From assembly GCA_044376465.1 (NCBI GenBank), contig JBILKW010000004.1, positions 1 through 28,182 on the forward strand: 28,182 bases of DNA. The letters are read 5' to 3'. This document shows, piece by piece, positions 1 through 8,990 of this stretch. The stretch comes from CAJBVG01 sp044376465 (lineage in GTDB: Bacteria > Bacteroidota > Bacteroidia > Sphingobacteriales > Sphingobacteriaceae). The translations under genes were made by a program, and so were the position numbers. Numbering within the stretch: position 1 is the stretch's first letter; each line of letters opens with the position of its first letter. The notes beneath the pieces are model-generated. The model had not been told where the DNA came from and did no database searches. It saw nothing but the letters and a program-made list of their open reading frames with translations.

Positions 1-1
1 T

Positions 2-751
2 GGCACTCAAAACAGAGCACAACTGTTGGTTAAAGAAAAAGGTATTATTGCTGGTGTATCCGTGGCCATAAGAATATTTCATCGTTTCGATCCAACATTA
101 AAAGTTACTACTTATTTAAAAGATGGAGATCCGGTTAGTTACGGGCAAGTAGTTTTAACCGTAGAGGGTAGTGCGCACAGCATTTTAAAGGCAGAACGTT
201 TGGTGCTTAATATAATGCAACGAATGTCGGGAATCGCAACCTATACCAATAAAGTAGTGAGCATGGTGGCTCATACCAAGTGCAAAATATTAGATACTCG
301 AAAAACTACACCAGGCCTCCGTTTCTTAGAAAAAGAGGCAGTGCTAATTGGAGGAGGCTTCAATCATAGATTCGGATTGTATGATATGATTTTGATAAAA
401 GATAACCATATTGATTATGCTGGCGGAATTACACAAGCCTTGCGAAACGCTAAACAATATTTAATGGATACAAATAGGGATTTACCCATAGAAATTGAAA
501 CTCGTTCCTTAACAGAGGTAGCCGAGGCCCTATTAGAAGGAGGATTTTATAGAATCATGTTTGATAATTTTAGCATAGATGATTTGAAAAAAGCAGTGGA
601 AATGGTAGGTAATTCATACCAAACGGAAGCCTCAGGTGGGATAACCATACACAATGTTGCGGAATATGCAGCTCATGGGGTGTCTTGTATTTCAATAGGT
701 GCGTTAACACATTCTGTTAAGTCTTTAGACCTAAGCTTAAAAGCCAATTAA
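2..751 (+). CDS. nadC: Nicotinate-nucleotide pyrophosphorylase (carboxylating), 5'-truncated by window edge
   Basis: Quinolinate phosphoribosyltransferase of de novo NAD synthesis: it converts quinolinate and PRPP to nicotinate mononucleotide, CO2 and pyrophosphate in the cytosol. The frame is open from base 2 (codons for GTQNRAQLLVK), so the gene begins before the window; the in-frame TTG at 26 is internal and not a start. The visible 249 residues carry family landmarks: ILDTRKTTPGLR (substrate-binding lysine and arginine), GGGFNHRFGLYDMILIKDNH, EIETRSL, IMFDNF and the C-terminal ASGGI barrel motif. A full NadC has about 280-290 residues, so roughly 30-40 are missing. plsY follows after 76 bases on the same strand, with no visible functional link. 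Confidence 0.95.
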   Translation, partial: GTQNRAQLLVKEKGIIAGVSVAIRIFHRFDPTLKVTTYLKDGDPVSYGQVVLTVEGSAHSILKAERLVLNIMQRMSGIATYTNKVVSMVAHTKCKILDTRKTTPGLRFLEKEAVLIGGGFNHRFGLYDMILIKDNHIDYAGGITQALRNAKQYLMDTNRDLPIEIETRSLTEVAEALLEGGFYRIMFDNFSIDDLKKAVEMVGNSYQTEASGGITIHNVAEYAAHGVSCISIGALTHSVKSLDLSLKAN

Positions 752-827
752 AACAGTCTTTTAATTCAATATATTCATAAATAAATACTTATTCGCTAAT
801 AAAAACACTATTTTAGAGCAACAAACC

Positions 828-1478
828 ATGCTATCAGTTAGTACTTCCATAGCGCTCTTGGCATCGTATTTATACGGTTCAATTCCTACTGCAATTTGGA
901 TTGGAAAAGCTTTTTATGGCATAGACGTTAGAGAATATGGTAGTGGAAATGCCGGTGCAACGAATACCTTCAGAATTTTAGGAAAAAAAGCAGGGATACC
1001 GGTCTTAATTATTGATATTTTAAAAGGATTTACGGCAACCAATCTGGTATATTTTGTAGGTAATTATATTCCTGGATCCGTCCCATTTGCTAATTTACAA
1101 TTAGTGCTGGGTATTACAGCAGTTATTGGGCATATCTTCCCAATATTTGCAGGATTTAGAGGAGGTAAAGGCATTGCTACATTGTTCGGAATGATATTAG
1201 CAGTACATCCAGAAGCCTCTTTAATTTCTTGCGGTGTATTCATCATGGTTCTTTTGCTAACAAGGTATGTTTCATTGAGTTCGATGTTTGCAAGCTTTAT
1301 GTTTCCGGTAAACATTATTTTATTTTTTAACGAAACTACTACTAAAACCCAACTTTTATTTGCAATATCTGTTTGTATATTGGTGATGTTTACTCACCAA
1401 AAAAATATAGAACGTTTACTTAAAGGGAAAGAGTCTAAAGCGAATATCTTTAATAAGAAAAATGAAGCTCCTAAATAA
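828..1478 (+). CDS. plsY: Acyl-phosphate:glycerol-3-phosphate acyltransferase PlsY
   Basis: Integral inner-membrane enzyme of the first acylation step in phospholipid synthesis, using acyl phosphate made by PlsX. The 216-residue length is normal for the family. The protein is very hydrophobic with about six membrane segments and shows the three PlsY signatures: GSIPTAIWIGK near the N-terminus, GSGNAGATNTFR around residue 38, and FRGGKGIAT around residue 109. The C-terminus is a short basic cytosolic tail. The ATG at 828 is the first start that gives the whole first membrane segment. About 20 bases upstream is TATTTTAG, one base off the Bacteroidota -7 consensus, so it may have its own promoter. 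plsX is not in the window. Confidence 0.95.
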   Translation: MLSVSTSIALLASYLYGSIPTAIWIGKAFYGIDVREYGSGNAGATNTFRILGKKAGIPVLIIDILKGFTATNLVYFVGNYIPGSVPFANLQLVLGITAVIGHIFPIFAGFRGGKGIATLFGMILAVHPEASLISCGVFIMVLLLTRYVSLSSMFASFMFPVNIILFFNETTTKTQLLFAISVCILVMFTHQKNIERLLKGKESKANIFNKKNEAPK

Positions 1479-1514
1479 ATGAGCTTTGCATAAAAGAATA
1501 ATAAATAGTATAAA

Positions 1515-3593
1515 ATGAAAAAACACCTCTTCTTGGTAACAATTCTTGTTACCATCATCACACTTAATGTGCAAGCTCAAGAGCTAAAGGTAATTCCGTG
1601 TACAACTCATGAGTATATGGAAAATGTACAAATGAAAGATCCTCAATTTGTATTAAACCAACAACTTTTAGAACAAGAGTATCTAGAAATGATGCAAAGC
1701 GGACATAAGAAAGGACAAAAAGTGAAGAGGATTATACCAATAGTATTCCATATTTTTCACAACAATGGAGTGGAGAATATTGCTAAGGAGAGAATTTTGG
1801 AACAAGTTGAAATATTGAATAAAGATTTTCAACGCCTAAATGCAGACACGAATCTTACGAACCCAATTTATAAATCGATTGCTGCAGATTGCGAGATAGA
1901 ATTTAGGTTGGCAAAATTAGATCCTAATGGCAATTGTACTGATGGAATTGTTCGTGTACAAACGGATTTAACTTATGATGCTGATGATAATATTAAAGCG
2001 GTTAGTCGTTGGCCAAATAATAAATATTTTAACGTTTGGGTAGTAGAAAGTATTAGCGGTGCACCGGCTGGAAGTGTGATTTTAGGTCGATCGCAATTTC
2101 CGGGTGGAAATAATTTAACAGACGGGGTACTATTAAAATACAGTGTTTGTGGAAACACCACAAATTTTAATAATTACGGTAGAACGTTAACACACGAAGT
2201 TGGGCATTCGTTGAACCTTCGCCACATATGGGGTGATGGTGTTTGTGCTACCGATTTTGTAAATGATACGCCACCACACGGAGCAGCGAATGATGGTTGC
2301 CCGCAGAATAAAGTTTCTATTTGCTCTGGAAATAGAATTGAAATGTCAGAAAATTATATGGATTATACCAACGGCTCTTGCCAGAATATGTTTAGTGCAG
2401 GACAAAAAGCACGTATGGATGTAGTTTGGAACGGTAGTCAGAATAGCCGCTCTAATTTATACTCATCTGCTAATTTAATTGCAACAGGAACTAACGATGG
2501 TTATAACGCTTTACCATGTGTACCCTTGGCAAATTTTTATCGAAAACAAGAAGGTTGTACGGGTTTAGCGTATTCATTTGTTGATTATTCTACACGTGCA
2601 GATGTAACCTCTTACTATTGGGAGTTTGAAGGCGGCAGTCCAGCAACATCTACAGATAAATCACCAAGTGTTACGTATGCCACAGCAGGTTCATTTGATG
2701 TAAAATTAAAAGTAACAAATGCTAGTGGTTCAGATAGTTTAGTGAAACAAAATTTTATGAAAATATTTGAAAATATTTCTACTAGAACGTTGCCTTATGA
2801 ACAAGATATGGAAGATGCAGGCAGTTTCGAACAAAATATCTATAACCGTGCTGATAACAAGTCGTTGTGGTTAAGAACCACATCAGCAGGATACAATTCT
2901 GCTTCATCAGTATATATGAAATTCCACGCTATTTCTGATGGTAGAGCGAACGCATTTTTATTACCCACAATTAATTTAGTTGGAACCACAAATCCTGTAT
3001 TGAGTTATTATTATGCCTATGCACAACGATCATCGTCTTCTCTAGATCGATTAACCATTGGTATTTCTAGAAATTGTGGTTTGTCGTTTAATACACTTAG
3101 CAATGTAACAGGAGCTGCATTGGCAACCTCTGCAATATCTTCAGCAGAATTTGTGCCAACAAATTCCTCGCAATGGAAACAAGTGCAAGCTTCTTTAAGC
3201 GCATACACAACTGAAGACAATGCACAAATTAGGTTTTTAGCAACTAATAATGGTCCAGGTAATAATATTTATATTGACAATATTAGCGTCAGTGTAACTT
3301 CAGGATTAGAAAACTTAATATTGAATAACCTAAATTTAAACGTTGCACCAAATCCATTTTCGAGCAACACAAAAGTGATGTTCAATTTATTGTTTACGGC
3401 AAATGTAACAGCCGACTTGTACGACGTTTTTGGTCGTAAGGTGGTAAATGTATTTGATGGCAAATTAAATTCAGGCAGGCAAGAGCTAAGCATTGATTCG
3501 GAGTATACTGCTACATTGAAATCGGGAGTATACTTATTGCGATTAAGTGTTGATGGGGTGGTAAAGACGGAGAGAGTTGCGTTTGGCTTGTAG
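1515..3593 (+). CDS. Secreted M43-type (pappalysin-like) zinc metalloprotease with PKD domain and type IX secretion C-terminal domain
   Basis: A 692-residue secreted or surface-bound protease. The signal peptide is MKKHLFLVTILVTIITLNVQAQ. A propeptide-like stretch runs to about residue 70, followed by a metalloprotease domain to about 320 with the zinc motif HEVGHSLNLRHIWG (H227, E228, H231, H237) and a Met-turn in SENYMDYT (M282). A PKD-like domain follows (about 345-425, with YYWEFEGG and FDVKLKVTNASG), then a jelly-roll region (about 430-600), then a type IX sorting domain from about 608 with NVAPNPFSSN, LYDVFGRKV and GVYLLRLSVDG. It should cross the outer membrane by T9SS. Oddity: the usual glycine of HExxHxxGxxH is asparagine (N234). 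The substrate is unknown. It converges on pabB with only 19 bases between the stop codons. Confidence 0.9.
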   Translation: MKKHLFLVTILVTIITLNVQAQELKVIPCTTHEYMENVQMKDPQFVLNQQLLEQEYLEMMQSGHKKGQKVKRIIPIVFHIFHNNGVENIAKERILEQVEILNKDFQRLNADTNLTNPIYKSIAADCEIEFRLAKLDPNGNCTDGIVRVQTDLTYDADDNIKAVSRWPNNKYFNVWVVESISGAPAGSVILGRSQFPGGNNLTDGVLLKYSVCGNTTNFNNYGRTLTHEVGHSLNLRHIWGDGVCATDFVNDTPPHGAANDGCPQNKVSICSGNRIEMSENYMDYTNGSCQNMFSAGQKARMDVVWNGSQNSRSNLYSSANLIATGTNDGYNALPCVPLANFYRKQEGCTGLAYSFVDYSTRADVTSYYWEFEGGSPATSTDKSPSVTYATAGSFDVKLKVTNASGSDSLVKQNFMKIFENISTRTLPYEQDMEDAGSFEQNIYNRADNKSLWLRTTSAGYNSASSVYMKFHAISDGRANAFLLPTINLVGTTNPVLSYYYAYAQRSSSSLDRLTIGISRNCGLSFNTLSNVTGAALATSAISSAEFVPTNSSQWKQVQASLSAYTTEDNAQIRFLATNNGPGNNIYIDNISVSVTSGLENLILNNLNLNVAPNPFSSNTKVMFNLLFTANVTADLYDVFGRKVVNVFDGKLNSGRQELSIDSEYTATLKSGVYLLRLSVDGVVKTERVAFGL

Positions 3594-3600
3594 GTTTTCT

Positions 3601-3616
3601 ACGATTATACGATTAT
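3601..3616. repeat. Tandem duplication of an 8-bp unit at a convergent gene junction
   Basis: ACGATTAT occurs twice in direct succession (3601-3608 and 3609-3616). The second copy contains the stop codon of the minus-strand pabB gene. Two copies only, so this is probably a small slippage duplication with no clear role. No stem-loop terminator is visible between the two convergent genes. Confidence 0.6.
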
Positions 3617-4842
3617 AGGAGTGTTTCAAATATTGCTTTTGCTTTAAGTAAACACTCTTCGTATTCTTGCTCTGGGTCGGAGTTTATGGTAATAGCACTC
3701 CCAACATTAAAGCATAATTTTTTTGCTTCAACATCTATAAATATAGAACGAATAAGCACATTGAAATCGAAATTGCCGTTTGCTTCTATTTGGCCCATGG
3801 CACCAGAATAAGGACCTCTCTTAAATACTTCTTGCTTTTCAATAATCTCCATTGCCCGAACCTTCGGTGCACCCGTCATCGATCCCATTGGGTAGGCGTT
3901 TTTAATGGCATCCACAAAATGTATATCCGGTTTTAATTCTGCACTTACAGTGCTTATCATTTGATGTAACTGCGGGAAAGTGTAAATACCGAATAATTCT
4001 TCCACCTTAATACTTCCAATAAGAGCAGACTTTGTTAGGTCATTTCGAACTAAATCTACTATCATTACATTTTCTGCTCTCTCTTTTTCGGAGCTAAGTA
4101 AAATATCTTTATCTAATTCAATATTAGTAGTTCGTTTAATTGTTCCTTTTATGGGTTGAGAAATTAATTTCGAACCTCGCTTGCATAAAAACCTTTCGGG
4201 GCTTGCACTTAGTATGTATAAATTATCAATTTTTAAAATTCCAGAAAAGGGGTTAGGCGATTTATCGTTGAGCTTAAAATACAACTCCACAGGGTTTAGT
4301 TCTATGTCGGAAATTTCAAAGGGTATGCAGTAATTCAATTCGTACACATCACCTTCTATAATATGATGTTTAATTTTATTTACCGTTTCAATATATGCTT
4401 CTTTATTGATGGCTTGTTGTATATTGAGTTTTTTAGGGAGGATGGGATTAGGAATATTCTCTATCCAGCCTATATCAATACTACTTTTTGAATGTAGTTG
4501 ATTGTTTTTTTCTTCAAAACTATTTTCAATTTCAAAAAAGAAAAGCTCAGGAAAGTTAATAAATGGAGGGTTCTTAGAACTTAGTTTTTCAACATCGTTT
4601 TTTAAATCGTATGCTAAAAAACCACAATAGTTTTCTTCTTTTACAAACTCTTTAAGTTTAGCAAATGCATCTTTTGAATCATACAAACACAATAGTTTTT
4701 GTCCGTAACTAAGTTTCCAAGTTATACTGCTGTATTTATCTTTATATGTATTAGAATTTAATAAACAGAAATACTTTTCGTTCTGATCGATGCTTCTAAC
4801 CAGGTTATTTTTGTTTTCCTCAGTAGAAGGAATACTAAACAT
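3613..4842 (-). CDS. pabB: Aminodeoxychorismate synthase component I
   Basis: Chorismate-using enzyme that forms 4-amino-4-deoxychorismate for the p-aminobenzoate branch of folate synthesis, working with a PabA glutamine amidotransferase. The 409 residues have a divergent N-terminal half and a clear chorismate-binding half: GDVYELNYCIPF (about 164-175), SASPERFL (212-219), QPIKGTIKR (229-237), ERAENVMIVDLVRNDL (254-269) and PMGSMTGAPKVRAMEIIE (318-335). The lysine in PIKGT (K232) marks PabB, because anthranilate synthase TrpE has alanine there. There is no fused PabC lyase domain. The gene starts 2 bases after the purA stop, so the two are almost certainly co-transcribed. pabA and pabC are not in the window. 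Confidence 0.9.
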   Translation of the reverse strand: MFSIPSTEENKNNLVRSIDQNEKYFCLLNSNTYKDKYSSITWKLSYGQKLLCLYDSKDAFAKLKEFVKEENYCGFLAYDLKNDVEKLSSKNPPFINFPELFFFEIENSFEEKNNQLHSKSSIDIGWIENIPNPILPKKLNIQQAINKEAYIETVNKIKHHIIEGDVYELNYCIPFEISDIELNPVELYFKLNDKSPNPFSGILKIDNLYILSASPERFLCKRGSKLISQPIKGTIKRTTNIELDKDILLSSEKERAENVMIVDLVRNDLTKSALIGSIKVEELFGIYTFPQLHQMISTVSAELKPDIHFVDAIKNAYPMGSMTGAPKVRAMEIIEKQEVFKRGPYSGAMGQIEANGNFDFNVLIRSIFIDVEAKKLCFNVGSAITINSDPEQEYEECLLKAKAIFETLL

Positions 4843-4844
4843 GT

Positions 4845-6119
4845 TTATGAGAGTATTAACGTTTGCAAACGATCTGGCCCTACAGATAAGTATTTAATAG
4901 GAACTTCTAATTCTTTCTCTAAATAATTAATATAATCTTGTAGTTTTTGAGGAATCTCGTTAATGGCTCTAATGCCAGTAAGATCTTCGTTCCAACCATC
5001 AAGCTCCACCCAAACAGGTTCTGGCTTAATCGTTAAAATATCAAATGGCATGTAATCTATTTTCTCACCGTTCCAAATGTAATGTGTACATACGTTTACT
5101 TTTTCAAATCCACTTAGCACATCCGCTTTAGTCATTACCAATTCGGTAACACCGTTTAGCATAATAGCATATTTAAGTGCAGGTAAATCGATCCAACCAC
5201 ATCTACGTGGTCTGCCAGTAGTGGCACCAAACTCGTGCCCAATTCTTCTTATTTCTTCACCTACTTCGTTATCTAATTCTGTAGGGAAGGGGCCACCGCC
5301 AACTCGTGTGCAGTAAGCTTTAAAAATACCAATAACACTGCCAATTTTAGAGGGCGCAACGCCTAAACCTGTACAAGCACCGGCAGTGGTAGTGTTAGAA
5401 GAAGTAACGTAAGGATACGAGCCAAAATCAATGTCTAACAAAGTACCTTGTGCACCTTCTGCTAATACTTTTTTACCAGCTTTGATATATTCATTCACTA
5501 AATGTTCCGAATCTACTTGCTGCATATTTTTCAAGAGTTCTATGCCCTCAAACCAATGTGTTTCGTACTCTTTGTAATCAATATCAATATTGTAATGAGA
5601 GAGAATTTCTAAATGTTTATCGCGTAGTTTTTCATAACGCTCTTTAAAATCAGCATGCATGGTATCACCAACACGTAATCCATTTCTTCCAATTTTATCT
5701 GCATAGGTAGGGCCGATACCTTTTAAAGTTGAACCTATTTTAGTTACGCCCATTTTGGTTTCGCTTGCAGCATCTAATAACCTGTGTGTGGGTAAAATTA
5801 AATGTGCTTTTTTAGCAATAACCAATTTACCAGATTTGATAGGATCGTACCCGTTTTCTCTAAGTTTATCAATTTCTTTTTTAAAAATGACGGGGTCTAT
5901 CACCACACCATTCCCAATTAGATTAAGTGTTTTTGGGTTAAATACTCCTGAGGGAATAGTATTTAACACATATTTTTTGCCATCAAACTCTAATGTATGA
6001 CCGGCATTTGGTCCGCCTTGGAAACGAGCAATAAGGTCGTAACCTGGGCACAAAACATCTACAATTTTACCCTTACCTTCGTCGCCCCACTGTAATCCCA
6101 ATAATACGTCCACTTGCAT
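4845..6119 (-). CDS. purA: Adenylosuccinate synthetase
   Basis: Catalyses the GTP-dependent joining of IMP and aspartate to adenylosuccinate, the first step from IMP to AMP. Length of 424 residues is standard. Recognisable motifs are the N-terminal GTP-binding LGLQWGDEGKGKIVDVL (catalytic aspartate in WGDEGKGK), GGPNAGHT, GIGPTYADKIGRNGLRVGD, EGAQGTLLDIDFGSYPYVTSS, GVAPSKIGSVIGIFKAYCTRVGGGPFPTE (in part), TGRPRRCGWIDLPALKYA and the guanine-binding TKADVLSGFEKV. The first ATG in frame gives the canonical MQVDVLLGLQWGDEG start. It lies 21 bases after the Fur-type gene and 2 bases before pabB, which suggests a fur-purA-pabB transcript. Confidence 0.97.
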   Translation of the reverse strand: MQVDVLLGLQWGDEGKGKIVDVLCPGYDLIARFQGGPNAGHTLEFDGKKYVLNTIPSGVFNPKTLNLIGNGVVIDPVIFKKEIDKLRENGYDPIKSGKLVIAKKAHLILPTHRLLDAASETKMGVTKIGSTLKGIGPTYADKIGRNGLRVGDTMHADFKERYEKLRDKHLEILSHYNIDIDYKEYETHWFEGIELLKNMQQVDSEHLVNEYIKAGKKVLAEGAQGTLLDIDFGSYPYVTSSNTTTAGACTGLGVAPSKIGSVIGIFKAYCTRVGGGPFPTELDNEVGEEIRRIGHEFGATTGRPRRCGWIDLPALKYAIMLNGVTELVMTKADVLSGFEKVNVCTHYIWNGEKIDYMPFDILTIKPEPVWVELDGWNEDLTGIRAINEIPQKLQDYINYLEKELEVPIKYLSVGPDRLQTLILS

Positions 6120-6140
6120 ATTTTAACGTTAATTTGTTGT

Positions 6141-6629
6141 TTATGAGTTAATTTTAGATGAATTCATACGTTCGCATTTACCTAAAGTTTTTAAGGTGGT
6201 ACATGCGCCGTATAAATTTAACGAGTGATGAGTAATTTCGAACTTCAATAAATCACCCATCATGGATTGAATTTGTTGTATTCTTGGATCACAAAACTCC
6301 ACTACTTTACCACAATCGAGGCATATAATATGGTCATGTTGTTTATATCCATAGGATTTTTCGAATTGAGCCATATTTTTACCAAACTGGTGTTTTGTAA
6401 CCAAATCGCAGGAAAGTAGCAGTTCTAATGTATTGTAAACGGTAGCCCTGCTTACACGATATTTTCTGTTTTTCATGTGTATATACAAAGATTCCACATC
6501 AAAATGATCGTTTCTGGAGTATATTTCCTCTAAAATAGCAAAACGTTCAGGTGTTTTACGCAAACTTCTGGTTTCTAAATAAGCTTCAAAAATCTTTTTT
6601 ACACTTTCAATAGTTTCTTTGCTGGTCAT
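6141..6629 (-). CDS. Fur/PerR-family metal-dependent transcriptional repressor
   Basis: A 162-residue regulator with an N-terminal winged helix (KTPERFAILEEIYSRNDHFD, then RVSRATVYNTLELLLSCDLV at about 58-77) and a metal-binding dimerisation domain containing KQHDHIICLDCGKVVEF. Metal-ligand candidates are H98 and H100 plus C103 and C106 in a normal CxxC. The second cysteine pair, usually CxxC, is changed here: C143 and C152 are eight residues apart (GACTTLKTLGKCE). It could sense iron, peroxide or zinc; the sequence does not decide. It is the first gene of a tight group with purA and pabB. Its likely promoter contains a 10-bp palindrome (6664-6673) that could serve autoregulation. Confidence 0.88.
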   Translation of the reverse strand: MTSKETIESVKKIFEAYLETRSLRKTPERFAILEEIYSRNDHFDVESLYIHMKNRKYRVSRATVYNTLELLLSCDLVTKHQFGKNMAQFEKSYGYKQHDHIICLDCGKVVEFCDPRIQQIQSMMGDLLKFEITHHSLNLYGACTTLKTLGKCERMNSSKINS

Positions 6630-6648
6630 ATACCTTTTTGTTCACGCT

Positions 6649-6656
6649 CAAAATTA
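6649..6656 (-). promoter_or_regulatory. Candidate Bacteroidota -7 promoter element for fur-purA-pabB
   Basis: On the minus strand the sequence reads TAATTTTG, a full match to TAnnTTTG. It ends 20 bases before the fur-type start codon. Transcription would begin near 6643-6645 with a leader of about 15 bases. No clear -33 TTG is present at the usual distance. Confidence 0.5.
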
Positions 6657-6663
6657 AATAAAT

Positions 6664-6673
6664 ATTCTAGAAT
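6664..6673. promoter_or_regulatory. 10-bp palindrome upstream of the fur-type gene, possible operator
   Basis: ATTCTAGAAT is a perfect palindrome lying 8 bp upstream of the candidate -7 box, in the spacer between -33 and -7, where a repressor would block transcription. It does not match the classical Fur or PerR boxes known from other phyla, so assignment to the adjacent regulator is inference from position only. Confidence 0.3.
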
Positions 6674-6704
6674 CGTAGAAATAGATATTACGAAGTTTTA
6701 CACA

Positions 6705-8918
6705 TTAAATGTTTACATTGTTGGCGTCAAATCTGCTCACATTAATTACTCCGTTTACTAACTTCAACTTTTTAATCAAAGTATCGAGGTGCGAAGTATC
6801 GTTTACGTATACCATTAAAGTGCCTTCAAATATTCCATCGTCGCTATCAACCGTTATTGAGCGCATGTTCACCTTAAAATCATTCGATACAACTTTCGTA
6901 ATATTATTTACCACACCCACATCATCCGTACCTGTAAGCCTTATTCCTGTTAAAAAGGCAATTTCTTTTTGTCCGGTCCATTTGGCTTTCACTATTCTAT
7001 ATCCAAAATTGGACATTAATTTAATGGCATTAGGGCAATTGGTTCGGTGTATCTTTATTCCTTCATTTATGGTTACAAAACCGAATACATCGTCGCCAGG
7101 AATAGGGTTGCAACAAGGAGATAATTTGTAATCAATTTTATGTAAATCCTCCCCAATTACCAATATGTCAGAGTCTTTACTCTTCACTTGCTTCATGTAT
7201 TGCTCTAGTCCATCCTTGTCTATTTTATTGGGGCTTTTCTGACTTGTTTTTTTCTCTGCAACTTGGAACTCTCGGAGTTCTTTCATATCAATTTTTCCAA
7301 GCGCTACATTATAAAACAAGTCTGTATTGTTTGTATAACCTAAGAAAAGGGCTATTTTATTGATGGTTTTAATGGTATTGGTAAGCTTCAGCGATTTTAA
7401 TTTCCGATCTAATAACTCTTTGCCGTCTTCTGCAATTTTTACTTTTTGCTCTTTAATTACCGATTTAATTTTCGATTTGGCCTTACTTGTGATAACGAAA
7501 TTCAACCAATCTTCTTTGGGTTTTTGTTTATCAGAACTGATAACCTCTACTTGGTCGCCGTTTTGTAATTCATGAGAAAGAGGTACTAATTTATGGTTTA
7601 CTTTGGCGCCAATGCATTTTGTGCCCAGGTTAGAGTGTATTTCGAATGCAAAGTCAAGTGCTGTTGCACCAAATGGGAGTTTTATTAAATCGCCTTTTGG
7701 AGTAAAAATAAAAATTTCATCGGAGAACAAGTTCATCTTAAAATCATCCAAGAAATCTAGGGCATTTGCCTCGGTGCTATTCAATACATCGCGTACTTTT
7801 TGTATCCATTGGTCGAGCCCATTTTCACTGGTTTGTTCTTTGTATTTCCAATGTGCAGCAAATCCTTTCTCAGCAATTTCATTCATACGCCTGCTACGAA
7901 TTTGCACTTCTACCCATTTGCCACTGGGCCCCATAACTGTAGTATGTAGCGATTCGTATCCGTTTCCTTTCGGTGAAGAAACCCAATCTCTTAAACGATC
8001 TGGGTTGGGTATGTATTTATCTGTAACGATAGAGTATGCCTTCCAACAGTCGGCTTTTTCTGTTTCAAAATTCGATTCTAAAATAATTCTAATGGCAAAT
8101 AAATCATATACTTCTTCAAAAGGAATCCCTTTAGATTTCATTTTCTTCCAAATAGAATGGATTGATTTTGGGCGGCCTAATATTTCAGATTCTAAACCTA
8201 GTTTATTTAACTCATCTTTTATCGGTGTGATGAATTCTTTAATAAACTTAGCGCGTTCTCCTCTGGTTTCATTAAGTTTAGTGGCAATAAATTTATAGGT
8301 ACTCGTTTCTGTAAACTTCATTGAAAGGTCTTCCAATTCCGATTTTATGGTGTACAAACCTAATCTATGAGCAAGAGGGGCATATAGGTAAATGGTTTCC
8401 GATGATATTTTTAATTGCTTATCTCTTGGCATACTATCGAGCGTACGCATGTTATGCAAACGGTCGGCAAGTTTTATTAATATTACCCGAACATCGTCTG
8501 CTAGAGTTAGCAACATTTTGCGAAAATTTTCCGCTTGTATAGAACTTGTTTGATCAAAAACACCCGATATTTTGGTTAAGCCATCAATAATATTAGATAC
8601 CTTTTTGCCAAACTCTCTTTCTATATCTTCGAGAGTAATGTTGGTATCTTCTACTACATCGTGCAACAACGCGCACACAATAGAGGTGGTACCTAAACCA
8701 ATTTCTTCTGCAGCAATTTGAGCAACTGCAATAGGATGATAAATATAGGGTTCGCCAGATTTTCGACGCATGTTTTTATGGGCTTCTACCGACATTTCAA
8801 AGGCCAAACGAATTTGTCGCTTATCACCCTTTTCCATGGTAGGTTTACAGGCCTTCAATAAAGCGCGGTATCGCTTTTGTATTTCCTTTTTCTCCGCTTC
8901 TAAATCGATTTTTAACAT
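6705..8918 (-). CDS. Bifunctional (p)ppGpp synthetase/hydrolase of the Rel/SpoT family
   Basis: Makes and degrades the stringent-response alarmone (p)ppGpp. All 737 residues are in the expected order: HD hydrolase domain (about 40-200, metal-binding HDVVEDT with H86-D87), synthetase domain (about 240-360, EEVYDLFAIRIIL, GNGYESLHTTV and VEVQIRS), TGS domain (about 402-462), a conserved-cysteine region (SPCCNPIPGDDV, C602-C603, then HRTNCPN) and a C-terminal ACT domain (about 655-730). The RLRD motif at 308-311 is of the basic RxKD type seen in bifunctional enzymes, and not the acidic type of RelA. Both active sites look intact. It starts at the first ATG and is divergent to the DUF4294 gene, with 72 bases between them. 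Confidence 0.95.
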   Translation of the reverse strand: MLKIDLEAEKKEIQKRYRALLKACKPTMEKGDKRQIRLAFEMSVEAHKNMRRKSGEPYIYHPIAVAQIAAEEIGLGTTSIVCALLHDVVEDTNITLEDIEREFGKKVSNIIDGLTKISGVFDQTSSIQAENFRKMLLTLADDVRVILIKLADRLHNMRTLDSMPRDKQLKISSETIYLYAPLAHRLGLYTIKSELEDLSMKFTETSTYKFIATKLNETRGERAKFIKEFITPIKDELNKLGLESEILGRPKSIHSIWKKMKSKGIPFEEVYDLFAIRIILESNFETEKADCWKAYSIVTDKYIPNPDRLRDWVSSPKGNGYESLHTTVMGPSGKWVEVQIRSRRMNEIAEKGFAAHWKYKEQTSENGLDQWIQKVRDVLNSTEANALDFLDDFKMNLFSDEIFIFTPKGDLIKLPFGATALDFAFEIHSNLGTKCIGAKVNHKLVPLSHELQNGDQVEVISSDKQKPKEDWLNFVITSKAKSKIKSVIKEQKVKIAEDGKELLDRKLKSLKLTNTIKTINKIALFLGYTNNTDLFYNVALGKIDMKELREFQVAEKKTSQKSPNKIDKDGLEQYMKQVKSKDSDILVIGEDLHKIDYKLSPCCNPIPGDDVFGFVTINEGIKIHRTNCPNAIKLMSNFGYRIVKAKWTGQKEIAFLTGIRLTGTDDVGVVNNITKVVSNDFKVNMRSITVDSDDGIFEGTLMVYVNDTSHLDTLIKKLKLVNGVINVSRFDANNVNI

Positions 8919-8990
8919 GCCTAAATGTAAAAAAAATAGTGCTTTTTATAAATGAAAATAATAATAATGTTGATATTTGGTTAATATCTT

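Noticed and set aside
3613..4842. Anthranilate synthase component I (TrpE)
   Set aside because: PIKGT with lysine, short length and lack of trp neighbours favour PabB.
7603..8298. A 231-codon plus-strand open frame inside rel
   Set aside because: It is antisense to an intact, highly conserved enzyme, has no recognisable domain, and follows the reverse-strand codon pattern of rel. The same holds for plus-strand frames at 6709-7131 and 7360-7575.
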